A program made the position numbers and the translations under genes. Under the pieces are notes generated by a model. It did no database searches, was not told the DNA's origin, and was given only the letters and a program-made list of their open reading frames with translations. A stretch of 64,000 nt of DNA from Thermococcus sp. (GTDB lineage: Archaea; Methanobacteriota_B; Thermococci; Thermococcales; Thermococcaceae), in the NCBI RefSeq assembly GCF_017656495.1, contig NZ_JACDNS010000002.1, forward strand, positions 1-64,000, given 5' to 3'. Of the stretch, positions 18,103-26,494 are shown one piece after another; within the stretch, counting starts at the first letter, position 1; each line of letters opens with the position of its first letter.

Positions 18103-18110
18103 TATATATA
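18103..18110 (-). promoter_or_regulatory. TATA box for the SPASM-domain gene
   Basis: TATATATA on the minus strand sits 34-41 bases upstream of the ATG at 18069, the usual distance for an archaeal core promoter with a short leader. It shows that this gene has its own promoter and is not simply read from moaE. Confidence 0.65.
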
Positions 18111-18184
18111 CTTTTTCTATTCGGATTTTTCTTACCACAGGTCTTAGTTTGCAAAAAATGAAGAGTACATAAATGTACATTAAA

Positions 18185-18619
18185 TTAATCTGCTGGTATT
18201 ACCTTATCCCCTTCTATCCAGAATTCGCCCTCATCAGTTACCTCTCTCTTCCAAATGGGGACTCTTTTTTTGACTTCGTCAACTGCCCACATGCAGGCTT
18301 CAAATGCTTCTTTTCTGTGCTTTCCGGCTGTGACTATTAATATTGTATTTTCCCCGACTTCGAGCTCCCCATAGCGATGCCATATCAAGATTTCCTCAAT
18401 TGGAAACTTTTCCTTTGCTTCTTGCCTTATTTTTTCCATCTCCTTGAGTGCCATTTCCTCGTAGGCTTCGTAGATAAGCTTTTTCACTTTTCGCCCATGG
18501 CTTTCCTCTCTGACCTTACCCAAGAAGATTACAATACCTCCAGCTTTTCTTGAAGAAACCAGTTCAATAGCTTTATTAACATCAAAATCCTCTGGCTTTT
18601 TGAATAGTTTTGCAAACAT
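18185..18619 (-). CDS. moaE: Molybdopterin synthase catalytic subunit MoaE
   Basis: A 144-aa large subunit of molybdopterin synthase, which transfers sulfur from thiocarboxylated MoaD to precursor Z. The core VSSRKAGGIVIFLGKVR near residues 21-37, the motif IWHRYGELEVGE, HRKEAFEA near 100-107, and the catalytic Lys region VKKRVPIWKRE near 115-125 are intact. In this organism the product serves tungsten enzymes such as GAPOR. It lies 3 bases after a methyltransferase gene on the same strand. MoaD and MoeB are encoded about 3 kb to the right. Confidence 0.94.
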   Translation of the reverse strand: MFAKLFKKPEDFDVNKAIELVSSRKAGGIVIFLGKVREESHGRKVKKLIYEAYEEMALKEMEKIRQEAKEKFPIEEILIWHRYGELEVGENTILIVTAGKHRKEAFEACMWAVDEVKKRVPIWKREVTDEGEFWIEGDKVIPAD

Positions 18620-18622
18620 TTT

Positions 18623-19444
18623 TTAACCCTCCAGAAATTCGTTAAGCGGCAGATTTTTCCTTGGATTTTTGAAGACCAAAACATCTGAAACTCCCAAAAC
18701 CCCATGTTGCCCTTTGGTTATTAATTTGAATTCCTTAAAGAAAATGCTCCCTATCCCCAGTATTCCAGCTATGTCCCACAGTCTGTGTTCTTCCTCAGCA
18801 ATTTTTTCAAACCCAGGTAGTTTGTAATATGTTCTCTTGAACATGCCTCTCTTTAGGTTGTAGCCTTCATGAACTGAAATCAGAGTGTAATCCTCTGTCT
18901 TGGTTTCAACAAGGAAATCTTTATAGCCTGTCCTATAGAGGATGTTAAACACTCTGTCTGATTCCTCCACTAGGAAAAATCCATCTTCCTTGAGAACGTA
19001 AGAGACGTTTGCAAAAATTTTCACTGTATCAAAGGGGTCAAAGTGCGGCATTGTCAATCCCCAGAGTATGGCGATATCATAGCGAGATTCTTCAAAATAT
19101 CTGTGGAGCTCTCTGATATCTGCTACTACAGTATTTGTCCTTATGTTCTTAACTCCATATGCCCTAATCCACTCGTTAACGAAATGCAGGTCTTTTTCTC
19201 TAAGATCAACAGCCGTCAACTCAACTTTGACTCCTTCATCACTAAAGGCCTGGGATAGTGCAACACCAGCAATTCCGGTTCCAGCCGCTAAGTCCAGAAT
19301 TGCGATTTTCTCTTTGCTCTCGATAATTCCATCTTCAATTAAACTGCTAAAAACTCTCACAATTTTCTCAAATCTTCTTCTTGCATTTTCATCATCTGGA
19401 TGCATAGACCAATGGAGAAACTCATAGAGTTTTTCAAGACTCAT
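18623..19444 (-). CDS. Class I SAM-dependent methyltransferase, substrate unknown
   Basis: A 273-aa Rossmann-fold methyltransferase. Motif I is LDLAAGTGIAGVALS near residues 49-63, an acidic AVDLRE follows at strand beta2, and post-motif I VADIREL and motif IV IAILWGL are visible. A C-terminal domain of about 90 residues is not recognised. It is likely co-transcribed with moaE, but a role in cofactor synthesis is only suggested by the adjacency. Substrate could be RNA, protein or a small molecule. Confidence 0.8.
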   Translation of the reverse strand: MSLEKLYEFLHWSMHPDDENARRRFEKIVRVFSSLIEDGIIESKEKIAILDLAAGTGIAGVALSQAFSDEGVKVELTAVDLREKDLHFVNEWIRAYGVKNIRTNTVVADIRELHRYFEESRYDIAILWGLTMPHFDPFDTVKIFANVSYVLKEDGFFLVEESDRVFNILYRTGYKDFLVETKTEDYTLISVHEGYNLKRGMFKRTYYKLPGFEKIAEEEHRLWDIAGILGIGSIFFKEFKLITKGQHGVLGVSDVLVFKNPRKNLPLNEFLEG

Positions 19445-19600
19445 CTTAATCCCTCAACAGCTATTTCTTAGTGCGGGACTTTAAACCTTACCACTCGTGT
19501 CAAAAGTTTTAAGTCGACAAGGTTTACACACATGAATTTTAGCTGAAATGCAAAAATAGGACAGGAGGTAAAAAGAGCTTACTTTTTCTATGTTCCAAAA

Positions 19601-19723
19601 ATGGGGGTTAGAGCATTCTTTGAAGATTCAGAATTCCCAGAATATTTACTTAAACATGCATTGGAGCTTGGATTAGCGAAAAATTTAAATAAAGAGGAGC
19701 TCCTCCAGAGATTGAAGGAGTAA
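19601..19723 (+). CDS. Small reading frame, possible decayed gene
   Basis: From an ATG at 19601 the frame encodes 40 residues with coding-like composition, ending in a charged helix (LNKEELLQRLKE). The same frame stays open upstream to about 19549, reading YFFYVPKMGVRAFFE across the ATG, but has no start codon. A strong AGGAGGT lies at 19563-19569, about 32 bases before the ATG, with no usable start codon after it. The stop precedes the M48 gene by two bases. Either the start has been lost, or this is a remnant serving as leader for the protease gene. Confidence 0.4.
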   Translation: MGVRAFFEDSEFPEYLLKHALELGLAKNLNKEELLQRLKE

Positions 19724-19725
19724 AT

Positions 19726-20883
19726 ATGAAAGAAATTTTGATGATATTAGTTTCATGTGTTACGATCGTAGTTCCACCTTTAATCATGAGGTATTGGGGA
19801 AGAAAAATTCTCACAGAAGAGCTACCAAAGAAGGAGAGAAACTACAAGCTGATGAAGACTGAGGTCATCTGTATCGTTGGAGCTTTCATTTTTTACCTTC
19901 CTTTAATGATAGCCCTTGGAGCTCTCGATTGGACATCTAATTTAGTTGATGCGCTCCCACTACCTGATATAATTAAGGTGTTTGCGTTTGTGGCAATCTT
20001 CATCTTCCCAATTCTTTTGTCAATTTTCCTCATCATCTACGAGACCGTTAAAATTGGAATAAATATTACAGAAGAAAAGATTGAAAATCCAAAAAAGGAA
20101 GTTTTAAAGGCCTTAGCACTTATTTTGGGCCCTATCTTCGGTTTTGCATTTATCTGGCTATTGCTAATGATTTATCTGCCAGAGAGCCTGACATCAAAAT
20201 GGTGGTTTGACTTAATCCTTTACGCCTTTTTGATACTCATGTTCTTCGCACTCTTCCCGCTTATCTTAGTCAGAATTGGGTCAAAGGGTGAGCTTGACCC
20301 AGAATTCAAGGCTGAGCTCATGAAGTTCTGCGAGGAACAGGGAATTAGAGTCAGGGATATTATAGTTAAAGGGAAACCAGGACAAAGGCTCGCAAATGCA
20401 ATGGTGACAGGAATAATTCCTGGCTATCGCTACATAGTTCTAACCCGTGGTCTCGTCGAGAACTTCGAAAAAGACGAGATTAAAGCCATTCTGGCACATG
20501 AGATTGGGCATATAAAAGGAAAACATCTCTGGATAAACGCGGCTTTGAGTATCGGTTGGTTCATTTTCTGGATTGGAATTGTTTGTGTCCTTCACAAGTT
20601 CGGCATTAAGCTCTTTTCCTCACCATGGGTCTTCTTCGGCATCTATTTCTTTGCATTCTTCCTCTGGCTCTTTGGAATCGAATCATGGATAATCCAAAGG
20701 AACGAGTTCAGGGCGGATGAGTTCGCCGCAAAAGTTAGTGGGAAAGACACGGTGATTAGAGCTTTAAGGAAGCTGGCCGACCTCAACCTTACGCCCGAGA
20801 GGACGGGCAAATGGTTTAATATTTTAAGCTTCCATCCTTCCATTGAAGAACGAATAAGACATCTTGAGGAGGTAAAGGAATGA
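19726..20883 (+). CDS. M48 family membrane metalloprotease (HtpX/Ste24-like)
   Basis: A 385-aa membrane protein with several hydrophobic segments in the N-terminal half (about 2-20, 45-65, 80-105, 125-150, 160-180). The zinc motif HEIGH lies near residue 260, followed by two more membrane helices and a third-ligand region RNEFRADEFA. It would degrade or process membrane or secreted proteins. The gene overlaps the downstream lipoprotein by four bases (ATGA), pointing to a joint function at the cell surface. Confidence 0.9.
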   Translation: MKEILMILVSCVTIVVPPLIMRYWGRKILTEELPKKERNYKLMKTEVICIVGAFIFYLPLMIALGALDWTSNLVDALPLPDIIKVFAFVAIFIFPILLSIFLIIYETVKIGINITEEKIENPKKEVLKALALILGPIFGFAFIWLLLMIYLPESLTSKWWFDLILYAFLILMFFALFPLILVRIGSKGELDPEFKAELMKFCEEQGIRVRDIIVKGKPGQRLANAMVTGIIPGYRYIVLTRGLVENFEKDEIKAILAHEIGHIKGKHLWINAALSIGWFIFWIGIVCVLHKFGIKLFSSPWVFFGIYFFAFFLWLFGIESWIIQRNEFRADEFAAKVSGKDTVIRALRKLADLNLTPERTGKWFNILSFHPSIEERIRHLEEVKE

Positions 20884-21839
20884 GAAAGTTGGGAGTTTTG
20901 TTGGTTGGAATACTCGTAGTTGGTTTAGTTGCTGGCTGTATTGGTGGTAAATCCACTTCCACAACCTCGACGGTTGCTCAAACTTCAACCCAAGCAACTT
21001 CAACACCTCAGTCCCGGACAATGACATCTTCAACAACATCTAGCATCACAAAAATATCAACAACTACAACATCACCTCTCTCGGAAACAATGACTCCAAC
21101 TAAAACACAGACAGAACCAAAGATTTATTCTCGTGAAGAGCTGTTAAAGAACTTAAGGAAAATTAAACAGTTTACGTATCTTGAAAATGTAAGCGTAACT
21201 CTTGATATTAAAATTAAGCAGGGAAATCTCACGTTTAATGCTGGTGAGGTTAGCATAACCTCAAAGAAGGTAGGCTATGTGGATTTAGTAAATAAGGAAG
21301 CTGATATAAACACAACTACAACAACTTTTCCTGGTGGTGCAACGACATTTACAAGGGAGATTATCAAGGATGGAGAGATTTATTTATACTCAAACGGTGT
21401 ATGGGAAAAGCTTACAAATGAGAGTTTTGTTCTTCCTCCCGATGCTGTCTTAAACTTAACTTGGGAATACAACGTGGTAAGCTTTGTTGAAAAATATCTT
21501 CAAAAAGAGCCATTTAATAAAACTATTGAGAACGGCACTCAGATCTTTTATTATAACATAACAACAGAGGACTTAAATCAACTGGCGAGGTTTTTCATTG
21601 GCTTCAAAGATACAAACATGACATTTAACGTCAGTAATGGGATTTTAGAGGTCAAATTTAGAGATGGACATCTCATTGGTGGGAGAATAGCGTACAACAT
21701 GCGAATTAAAATCTTAACAAAAGGTCCGCAAGGAGAGATAATTGAAGTCATTGAGGCTGGTAGAGAGTATGAAGAGTTTATTGTTAAGGACATAAATGTG
21801 AAAAAGAACGTGAAAAAGCCTATATCATATAAAGCCTAA
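20880..21839 (+). CDS. Secreted lipoprotein, unknown function
   Basis: A 319-aa protein with a lipoprotein signal (hydrophobic segment then GCIGG, Cys near residue 21), a long Ser/Thr-rich linker to about residue 80 that is probably glycosylated, and a beta-rich C-terminal domain. That domain has repeated aromatic-Thr strands resembling LolA/LppX-like lipid-carrying folds; this is a weak impression. It is translationally coupled to the M48 protease. The 3' end overlaps the convergent moeB-like gene by four bases. Confidence 0.78.
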   Translation: MRKLGVLLVGILVVGLVAGCIGGKSTSTTSTVAQTSTQATSTPQSRTMTSSTTSSITKISTTTTSPLSETMTPTKTQTEPKIYSREELLKNLRKIKQFTYLENVSVTLDIKIKQGNLTFNAGEVSITSKKVGYVDLVNKEADINTTTTTFPGGATTFTREIIKDGEIYLYSNGVWEKLTNESFVLPPDAVLNLTWEYNVVSFVEKYLQKEPFNKTIENGTQIFYYNITTEDLNQLARFFIGFKDTNMTFNVSNGILEVKFRDGHLIGGRIAYNMRIKILTKGPQGEIIEVIEAGREYEEFIVKDINVKKNVKKPISYKA

Positions 21840-22534
21840 CCTAAGCTGACAATCTCAAAAGAACCATGGGCTAAATCAACTATCAATAGCTTGTTTGCTA
21901 GCACTTCCCCATAACCCGTAATCAGCTTAATGACTTCAGCTGCTTGGATGGTTCCAACAACTCCAGCAGTTGCTCCTAAAATTGGGAACTTTTCTTTTTT
22001 CTTTGGCGGCTTTGGGAATATCTCCCTCATACATTTTGTCTTTCCGGGGATTATGGTTGTAACTTGCCCGAACATTCCCTCAACTGCCCCATGAACCAAT
22101 GGAATTCCCCTTTTGTTTGCAAACTCATCTAAGAGATATCTAGTTTCAAAATTATCTAGGCAGTCAACAATAACGTCAACATCAGCCAAAATTTCTTCAA
22201 TGTTCTCTCTTGTGAGCTTTCCTATAAATGTTTCAATTCTTATGTCTGAATTAAAGCGCTCAAGCTTCCACTTGGCTGAGAGGGGCTTAGGATTTTTATC
22301 TATATCCTCTTCCCAGTGAAGTATCTGCCTATTTAAGTTGCTCAGCTCTGGTGTTTGCTCATCAATTAGAAGTAAGGTTCCAACGCCCGCTGCAGCTAAA
22401 TAATAAGCAACTGGGCTTCCAAGTCCGCCAACCCCAACGACAGCTACTTTAGCCTTTTTGAGCTTTTCTTGACCCTCTACTCCAAAAATTCTGATTTGTC
22501 TATCATACCTCTCAAGTTCTCTCTCAGTTAGCAT
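21836..22534 (-). CDS. moeB: E1-like adenylyltransferase MoeB/ThiF/UbaA
   Basis: A 232-aa ubiquitin-activating-like enzyme that adenylates the C-terminal glycine of MoaD-type proteins. It begins LTERELERYDRQI, then VVGVGGLGSPVAYYLAAAG (ATP-binding glycine loop, near residues 28-46), the Asp/Arg active-site strand DEQTPELSNLNRQ, and DCLDNFETRYLLD. The usual zinc CxxC pairs are missing: only one Cys is seen in TKCMRE. It begins one base after the moaD stop, so the pair forms a sulfur-carrier module. The longer in-frame start at 22579 would run inside moaD. Confidence 0.9.
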   Translation of the reverse strand: MLTERELERYDRQIRIFGVEGQEKLKKAKVAVVGVGGLGSPVAYYLAAAGVGTLLLIDEQTPELSNLNRQILHWEEDIDKNPKPLSAKWKLERFNSDIRIETFIGKLTRENIEEILADVDVIVDCLDNFETRYLLDEFANKRGIPLVHGAVEGMFGQVTTIIPGKTKCMREIFPKPPKKKEKFPILGATAGVVGTIQAAEVIKLITGYGEVLANKLLIVDLAHGSFEIVSLG

Positions 22535-22535
22535 C

Positions 22536-22799
22536 TCAACCACCACTCGCTGGTGGGAAAAGAGCAACAACATCTCCATCTTTTAGTTCTTCATCAAAGC
22601 TCACATAACTTCCATTTCTTGACACATTGACATCAGCATCTTCGCTTTGTTCAAAAACTTCATCTCTGAACTTTGGATGTCTCTCTTTTATGATTTCAAT
22701 GAGGTCTTTAACCTTAGCCCCGATAGGGAGATTTATAATCTCCTCGCTAACCCCAGCCAGCTCTCTAAAGCGGGCAAAATATTTTACCTTAACCTTCAT
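22536..22799 (-). CDS. moaD: MoaD-family ubiquitin-like sulfur carrier
   Basis: An 87-aa beta-grasp protein ending in PPASGG; the terminal Gly-Gly is adenylated and thiocarboxylated by the E1-like enzyme encoded immediately downstream. Typical opening KVKYFARFRELAG and the LKDGDVVALFPP segment fit MoaD. In Archaea such proteins can also act as SAMP protein modifiers, so a dual role is possible. With moaE in this window it would complete molybdopterin synthase for tungstopterin. Confidence 0.92.
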   Translation of the reverse strand: MKVKVKYFARFRELAGVSEEIINLPIGAKVKDLIEIIKERHPKFRDEVFEQSEDADVNVSRNGSYVSFDEELKDGDVVALFPPASGG

Positions 22800-22859
22800 G
22801 TTATCACCAAAGAATTTAACAATCTCACTTTAAAAAAGGTTTGTGCAAAGTGCAAATGT

Positions 22860-23366
22860 TTACCAAGGAACGCTCTTCCATCCCATTTTATATGCAAATA
22901 TGTTGGCAAACCAGTGAATAAAAGGCGTAACTGCCAGCAAAAACAAAACCTGTCCAGTTGAAAGCGTTTTTATGGGATATGCGAGAATTAAAGCTGTAAT
23001 TATAAAACCCCATTGGTCCAATCCCACAGCAGGATAACCTCTCTCCATTCCTACCCTTCTCTTCACAAAACTTCCAATTAGATCACCAAGAAGAGCTCCC
23101 AAAGAAAGAGCAAATCCCAATTTTAATGCCATAGTAAGAGAGCCGTAGAAATTGGGGGTTATATAATATTGAATAACAGCGATAAGAATCCCTGTGAATA
23201 ATCCTCCGAAGAATCCCCTCCAAGTTTTTCCATCTCCCAATAGACGCTTTCCATCAATGAAATTCTTACCAAAGTCCATTGGAGTTTTTCCTTTAAATAT
23301 CACAGGGGATGCATTTGCGAAATATGCTGGAAGAATGTACCAAAGCGCCTCAAACAGAGGATTCAT
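22860..23366 (-). CDS. carS: CDP-2,3-bis-(O-geranylgeranyl)-sn-glycerol synthase CarS
   Basis: A 168-aa integral membrane enzyme that activates digeranylgeranylglyceryl phosphate with CTP, the entry to archaeal phospholipid head-group addition. The family segment GKTPMDFGKNF, then GDGKTWRGFFGG near residues 40-55, is preserved, as is a late GDLIGSFVKRRVG loop. Five hydrophobic segments fit the known topology. It is a single gene with about 30 bases to the regulator gene upstream. Confidence 0.94.
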   Translation of the reverse strand: MNPLFEALWYILPAYFANASPVIFKGKTPMDFGKNFIDGKRLLGDGKTWRGFFGGLFTGILIAVIQYYITPNFYGSLTMALKLGFALSLGALLGDLIGSFVKRRVGMERGYPAVGLDQWGFIITALILAYPIKTLSTGQVLFLLAVTPFIHWFANIFAYKMGWKSVPW

Positions 23367-23399
23367 TTAATCACCTGCATGGTTTTCTCGCTTTCCTTT

Positions 23400-23927
23400 T
23401 TAAGCTCTTTCCTTCTCGAGTTCATGTAGGCAGAGGATTAATTTTTCAAGGAGATTCTCTTCATCACTTTTTATGAGCAATTTTATAATTCTCTCTGTTA
23501 TTTCATTTCTTTTGAGCATAAATTTAAGTTTTTCCCGTATTTTCTTTGCTTCTTCGCTCTTATCGTTCTTAATTTCTTCAAGAGCTTTTTGGACGTTTAT
23601 CCTTGTTTGTCGGACATCTTCAAGAAGTTTGTTATAATACGCCGCTTTTCTCCATTCTTTTAGATTTTTTATTGCTGTAAAGTACGCTTTTTTATCTCCT
23701 GGCTTCTTAATCCTTGTAACTAAACCGACACTTTCGAGGAGCTTTAAAGCAGAACTTACATGAGAAATGGAGTATCCTGTTTTCTCTGCAATCTCGCCTA
23801 AACTTAATGGTTCATCTGTAAAAAACAGAACACCGTAGATATACCCATAAAGCTCGCTTAATCCAAATCTTCTTGCAGCGTTTGCAAAATGCTCCATCAT
23901 AATCCTTCTTGCCTCTTCAATTCCCAA
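23400..23927 (-). CDS. GbsR/MarR-family winged-helix regulator
   Basis: A 175-aa protein with a winged helix at about residues 20-90 (LSLGEIAEKTGYSISHVSSALKLLESVGLV) and a long charged C-terminal coiled helix for dimerisation, the layout of the GbsR family. The TTG at 23927 is chosen because GGTGAT stands four bases upstream; GTG codons at 23930 and 23936 are alternatives. It follows the small RAM-domain gene and is divergent from an RND exporter operon. It is the likely ligand of the 24-bp palindrome at 24202. Confidence 0.82.
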   Translation of the reverse strand: MGIEEARRIMMEHFANAARRFGLSELYGYIYGVLFFTDEPLSLGEIAEKTGYSISHVSSALKLLESVGLVTRIKKPGDKKAYFTAIKNLKEWRKAAYYNKLLEDVRQTRINVQKALEEIKNDKSEEAKKIREKLKFMLKRNEITERIIKLLIKSDEENLLEKLILCLHELEKERA

Positions 23928-23932
23928 CACAA

Positions 23933-24160
23933 TCACCTCGCACAGATTAAAGTTTCGGTATATAAAATGCCTTTATTCTCTTTTAAAATTTCGTTCCTAA
24001 GCTCGTTTAATCTTTCCAAATTTTTAACTTCCACTTTGGCAATGACATCATAATCTCCATAAAGAGTGTATGCCTCTTTAACCTCTGGAATTTTCCTGAG
24101 ATTCTCTGCAATTTCATTTTCTCTTCCATTTTGGATTGTGATTAAGATAAAGGCAATCAT
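23933..24160 (-). CDS. Stand-alone RAM (Lrp ligand-binding) domain protein
   Basis: A 75-aa protein equal to the effector domain of Lrp/AsnC regulators with no DNA-binding part. The order is AFILITIQNG, a helix with IPEVKEAYTLYGDYDVIAKVE, a second helix, then a closing strand ILYTETLI. Such proteins bind amino acids and can hetero-oligomerise with full regulators. It is the first gene of the leftward unit with the GbsR-type regulator. A near-identical layout is encoded at 57978. Confidence 0.88.
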   Translation of the reverse strand: MIAFILITIQNGRENEIAENLRKIPEVKEAYTLYGDYDVIAKVEVKNLERLNELRNEILKENKGILYTETLICAR

Positions 24161-24201
24161 GTCATGATCACCAAAAGATTTTTAAGTTTTTGTACATATA
24201 A

Positions 24202-24225
24202 AACTTTCGGAAATTTCCGAAAGTT
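24202..24225. promoter_or_regulatory. Perfect 24-bp palindrome in a divergent promoter
   Basis: AACTTTCGGAAA is followed directly by its exact reverse complement. On the plus strand it begins at the downstream edge of a TATA box (CATATAAAA, 24195-24203) and covers the expected transcription start of the exporter operon, so a bound factor would block it. On the minus strand it lies just upstream of the shared TATA element. The divergent winged-helix regulator at 23400 is the natural binder. Confidence 0.75.
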
Positions 24226-24235
24226 GGTGAGAGAT

Positions 24236-26494
24236 ATGCTCAAGAAACTTGCAAAAATAATAGTGGAATACAGAGTTGCCTTTGGGTTAGTGGCAATATT
24301 CCTCTTAGTTGTCTCTTTCTATGGAATAGCTCAGCTTAAATTTGAAACTAATCTGGCAAGTCAGCTTCCTGAAAATTTACCCGCTATCCAAGATTATTTC
24401 ACTGTTCAGAATGAGTTTCAAAGCAATGAGGTTTTGATAGTTGTTGTCAAGATTAAGGATATTGAAGAGGGAGGAGTTTATGATATAAGGGATCCACAAG
24501 TTATCCAAGGAATCTATGATCTCGAGCAGAAATTAAGGCAGCATGAGTATATAACTGACACAATGAGCATTGCGGATGTTTACATAAATGTCCTTGGAAG
24601 GTTGCCAAAGAATATGGAGGAATCTAAATTCGTTCTTAACATGCTTCCTGAAGAAGTCAGAAATCAGCTTATAACCTCGGACTACACCACTACTCTGATA
24701 ATCGCTACAATGAACAGAGAGAAGAATACTCAAGCTTTAGTTAGGGTTTACAATGAAATCCAAAATGATATTGACAGTGTTAAATTTCCCCAAAATGTTG
24801 AAGTTGTCCAGACTGGAATGGTTGGGATATTGTATAAATTCCTCCTATTCATGCAGCATGATATGTACTTGACTATGGCGATAGCATTCCTCTTTGTTGC
24901 TTCATTGCTCCTTTATTTCTATCGTTCTCCTGTAAAAGCGGTTATTCCGCTAATACCTTTGATATTTGGGGTTATAATGACCCTTGGATTTATGGGAATT
25001 TTGGGAATTCCTCTTGATATTGAAACCACAACTGTCGGAGCAATGCTAGTTGGTATGGGTATCGATTACGGAGTTCATGTAACTAACAGATATTATGAAG
25101 AAAGGAAAAAAGGAAGGAGTATAGAGGAAGCTGCAGAAGAATCTATAGCTGAGACCGGTAAAGCCCTACTTGGGGCGGCTCTTACAACAATAGCTGGTTT
25201 TTCTGCTCTTAGCATTTCAGTTCTTCCAGGACTTAGGAGACTCAGCTTAGCCCTTATCATGGGTCTTGGGCTTGCGGCACTTAATGCTGTTGTTATAACC
25301 CCGGCAATCATAATCCTTGAGGAAGATCTTAGAAAATTGATTACTGGAAACTATGAAGTACCAGAGACAAGATCTCACTCTGGATTCATAGCAAAGGTCT
25401 TTGAATTGATGGGAAAAACAGTTAGAGATAATCCATGGAAATTTTTAGCTTTAGTCTTTGTTATAACACTGTTCTTTGGTTATGGTCTGACAATGGTAAC
25501 AACAGAAGTGAGATTTGAAAAAATGATACCCCAGAACATTCCAGAAATTCAGGTCATGAATGATGTTAGATATGAATTTGGAGGTGAAGATGAGCTTGAT
25601 GTCCTCGTAAAGGCTGATGATGTTAGGGATCCAAATGTTGTAAAAGCAATCTATATTTTTGAGCAGAGTATTCTCTCGGATTCCTATTATAACAATGCCG
25701 TAGAGGCAGAGAGCATAGCTGATATTGTAATCAAGAAATATGGCTACATTCCAGAGGATAAAGAAAAAATACAACAAGCTCTTGAAGAATATCAAGGAAC
25801 ACCTCTTGTTAGCTCTGATTACTCTATGACATTAATCCGCTTTAAAGGAAACTTCATGGGCGTTAGTCAAGATGAGTTCAGGAAAATTATACGGGCTTTT
25901 GAGGAAGAAATCCAGAATGCAGAATTTCCTCCAGGGGTTGAGGTCTCATTAGCTGGAGATACGTACCTTAATTATGCACTTGATAAGCTTACAAACACTG
26001 AACTTCAAAGAATCTCTACCTATGGAACTCTCCTCGTAGTGCTTATAGTGATACTACTCTTTAGAAGTGCAAAGCTTTCAATTGCAATGGCAACTCCCAT
26101 GTTCCTTGGGGCTTTATGGACAATTGGATTTATGGGTTGGGCTGGAATTCCCTTCAGCCAAGTTCTGGCTGGAACTATTTCAATGATTGTTGGTTTGGGT
26201 GTTGATTATGGGATGCATCTTACTCACAGATTTATGGAGGAGCTCGAGGAAGGCAATCCATACCCAATTGTTACGGCTGTTAAAAGTGTAGGCCCAGGTA
26301 TCTTTATCGGTGCACTAACAACAGCTGGAGGATTTTTGGCTTTACTCTTTGGTGAGCTCACACCTATGCATGATTTTGGAAAAACCCTTGCATTTGGAAT
26401 ATTTGCCTCAATGCTGGCGTCATATCTTGTTACTCCAGCTTTGCTTCAGATATTTTATGGTAAACAAATAAAGAGAAGGGGTGAAGAGAAATGA
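24236..26494 (+). CDS. RND/MMPL-superfamily exporter
   Basis: A 752-aa transporter built of two homologous halves. Each has one N-terminal membrane helix, a large external loop (about 40-210 and 410-590) and a five-helix bundle containing VGMGIDYGVHVTNRYYEE or VGLGVDYGMHLTHRFMEE, the conserved Asp-bearing helix 4 of this family. It is a single-chain HAE3/MmpL-like pump for lipids, hopanoid-like compounds or drugs. The ATG at 24236 follows GGTGAGAG; a longer in-frame start would run through the operator. It overlaps the next gene by four bases. Confidence 0.9.
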   Translation: MLKKLAKIIVEYRVAFGLVAIFLLVVSFYGIAQLKFETNLASQLPENLPAIQDYFTVQNEFQSNEVLIVVVKIKDIEEGGVYDIRDPQVIQGIYDLEQKLRQHEYITDTMSIADVYINVLGRLPKNMEESKFVLNMLPEEVRNQLITSDYTTTLIIATMNREKNTQALVRVYNEIQNDIDSVKFPQNVEVVQTGMVGILYKFLLFMQHDMYLTMAIAFLFVASLLLYFYRSPVKAVIPLIPLIFGVIMTLGFMGILGIPLDIETTTVGAMLVGMGIDYGVHVTNRYYEERKKGRSIEEAAEESIAETGKALLGAALTTIAGFSALSISVLPGLRRLSLALIMGLGLAALNAVVITPAIIILEEDLRKLITGNYEVPETRSHSGFIAKVFELMGKTVRDNPWKFLALVFVITLFFGYGLTMVTTEVRFEKMIPQNIPEIQVMNDVRYEFGGEDELDVLVKADDVRDPNVVKAIYIFEQSILSDSYYNNAVEAESIADIVIKKYGYIPEDKEKIQQALEEYQGTPLVSSDYSMTLIRFKGNFMGVSQDEFRKIIRAFEEEIQNAEFPPGVEVSLAGDTYLNYALDKLTNTELQRISTYGTLLVVLIVILLFRSAKLSIAMATPMFLGALWTIGFMGWAGIPFSQVLAGTISMIVGLGVDYGMHLTHRFMEELEEGNPYPIVTAVKSVGPGIFIGALTTAGGFLALLFGELTPMHDFGKTLAFGIFASMLASYLVTPALLQIFYGKQIKRRGEEK

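Noticed and set aside
17137-18180. Longer start for the SPASM protein at 18180
   Set aside because: The TATA box at 18103-18110 would lie inside that coding region, and a good ribosome site precedes the ATG at 18069.
21836-22579. MoeB start at 22579
   Set aside because: This would overlap the last 15 codons of moaD in another frame; the ATG at 22534 follows the moaD stop directly and begins with the conserved family start.
24164-24235. N-terminal extension of the RND exporter to 24164
   Set aside because: It would translate through the TATA box and the perfect palindrome; the ATG at 24236 has a proper GGTGAGAG site.
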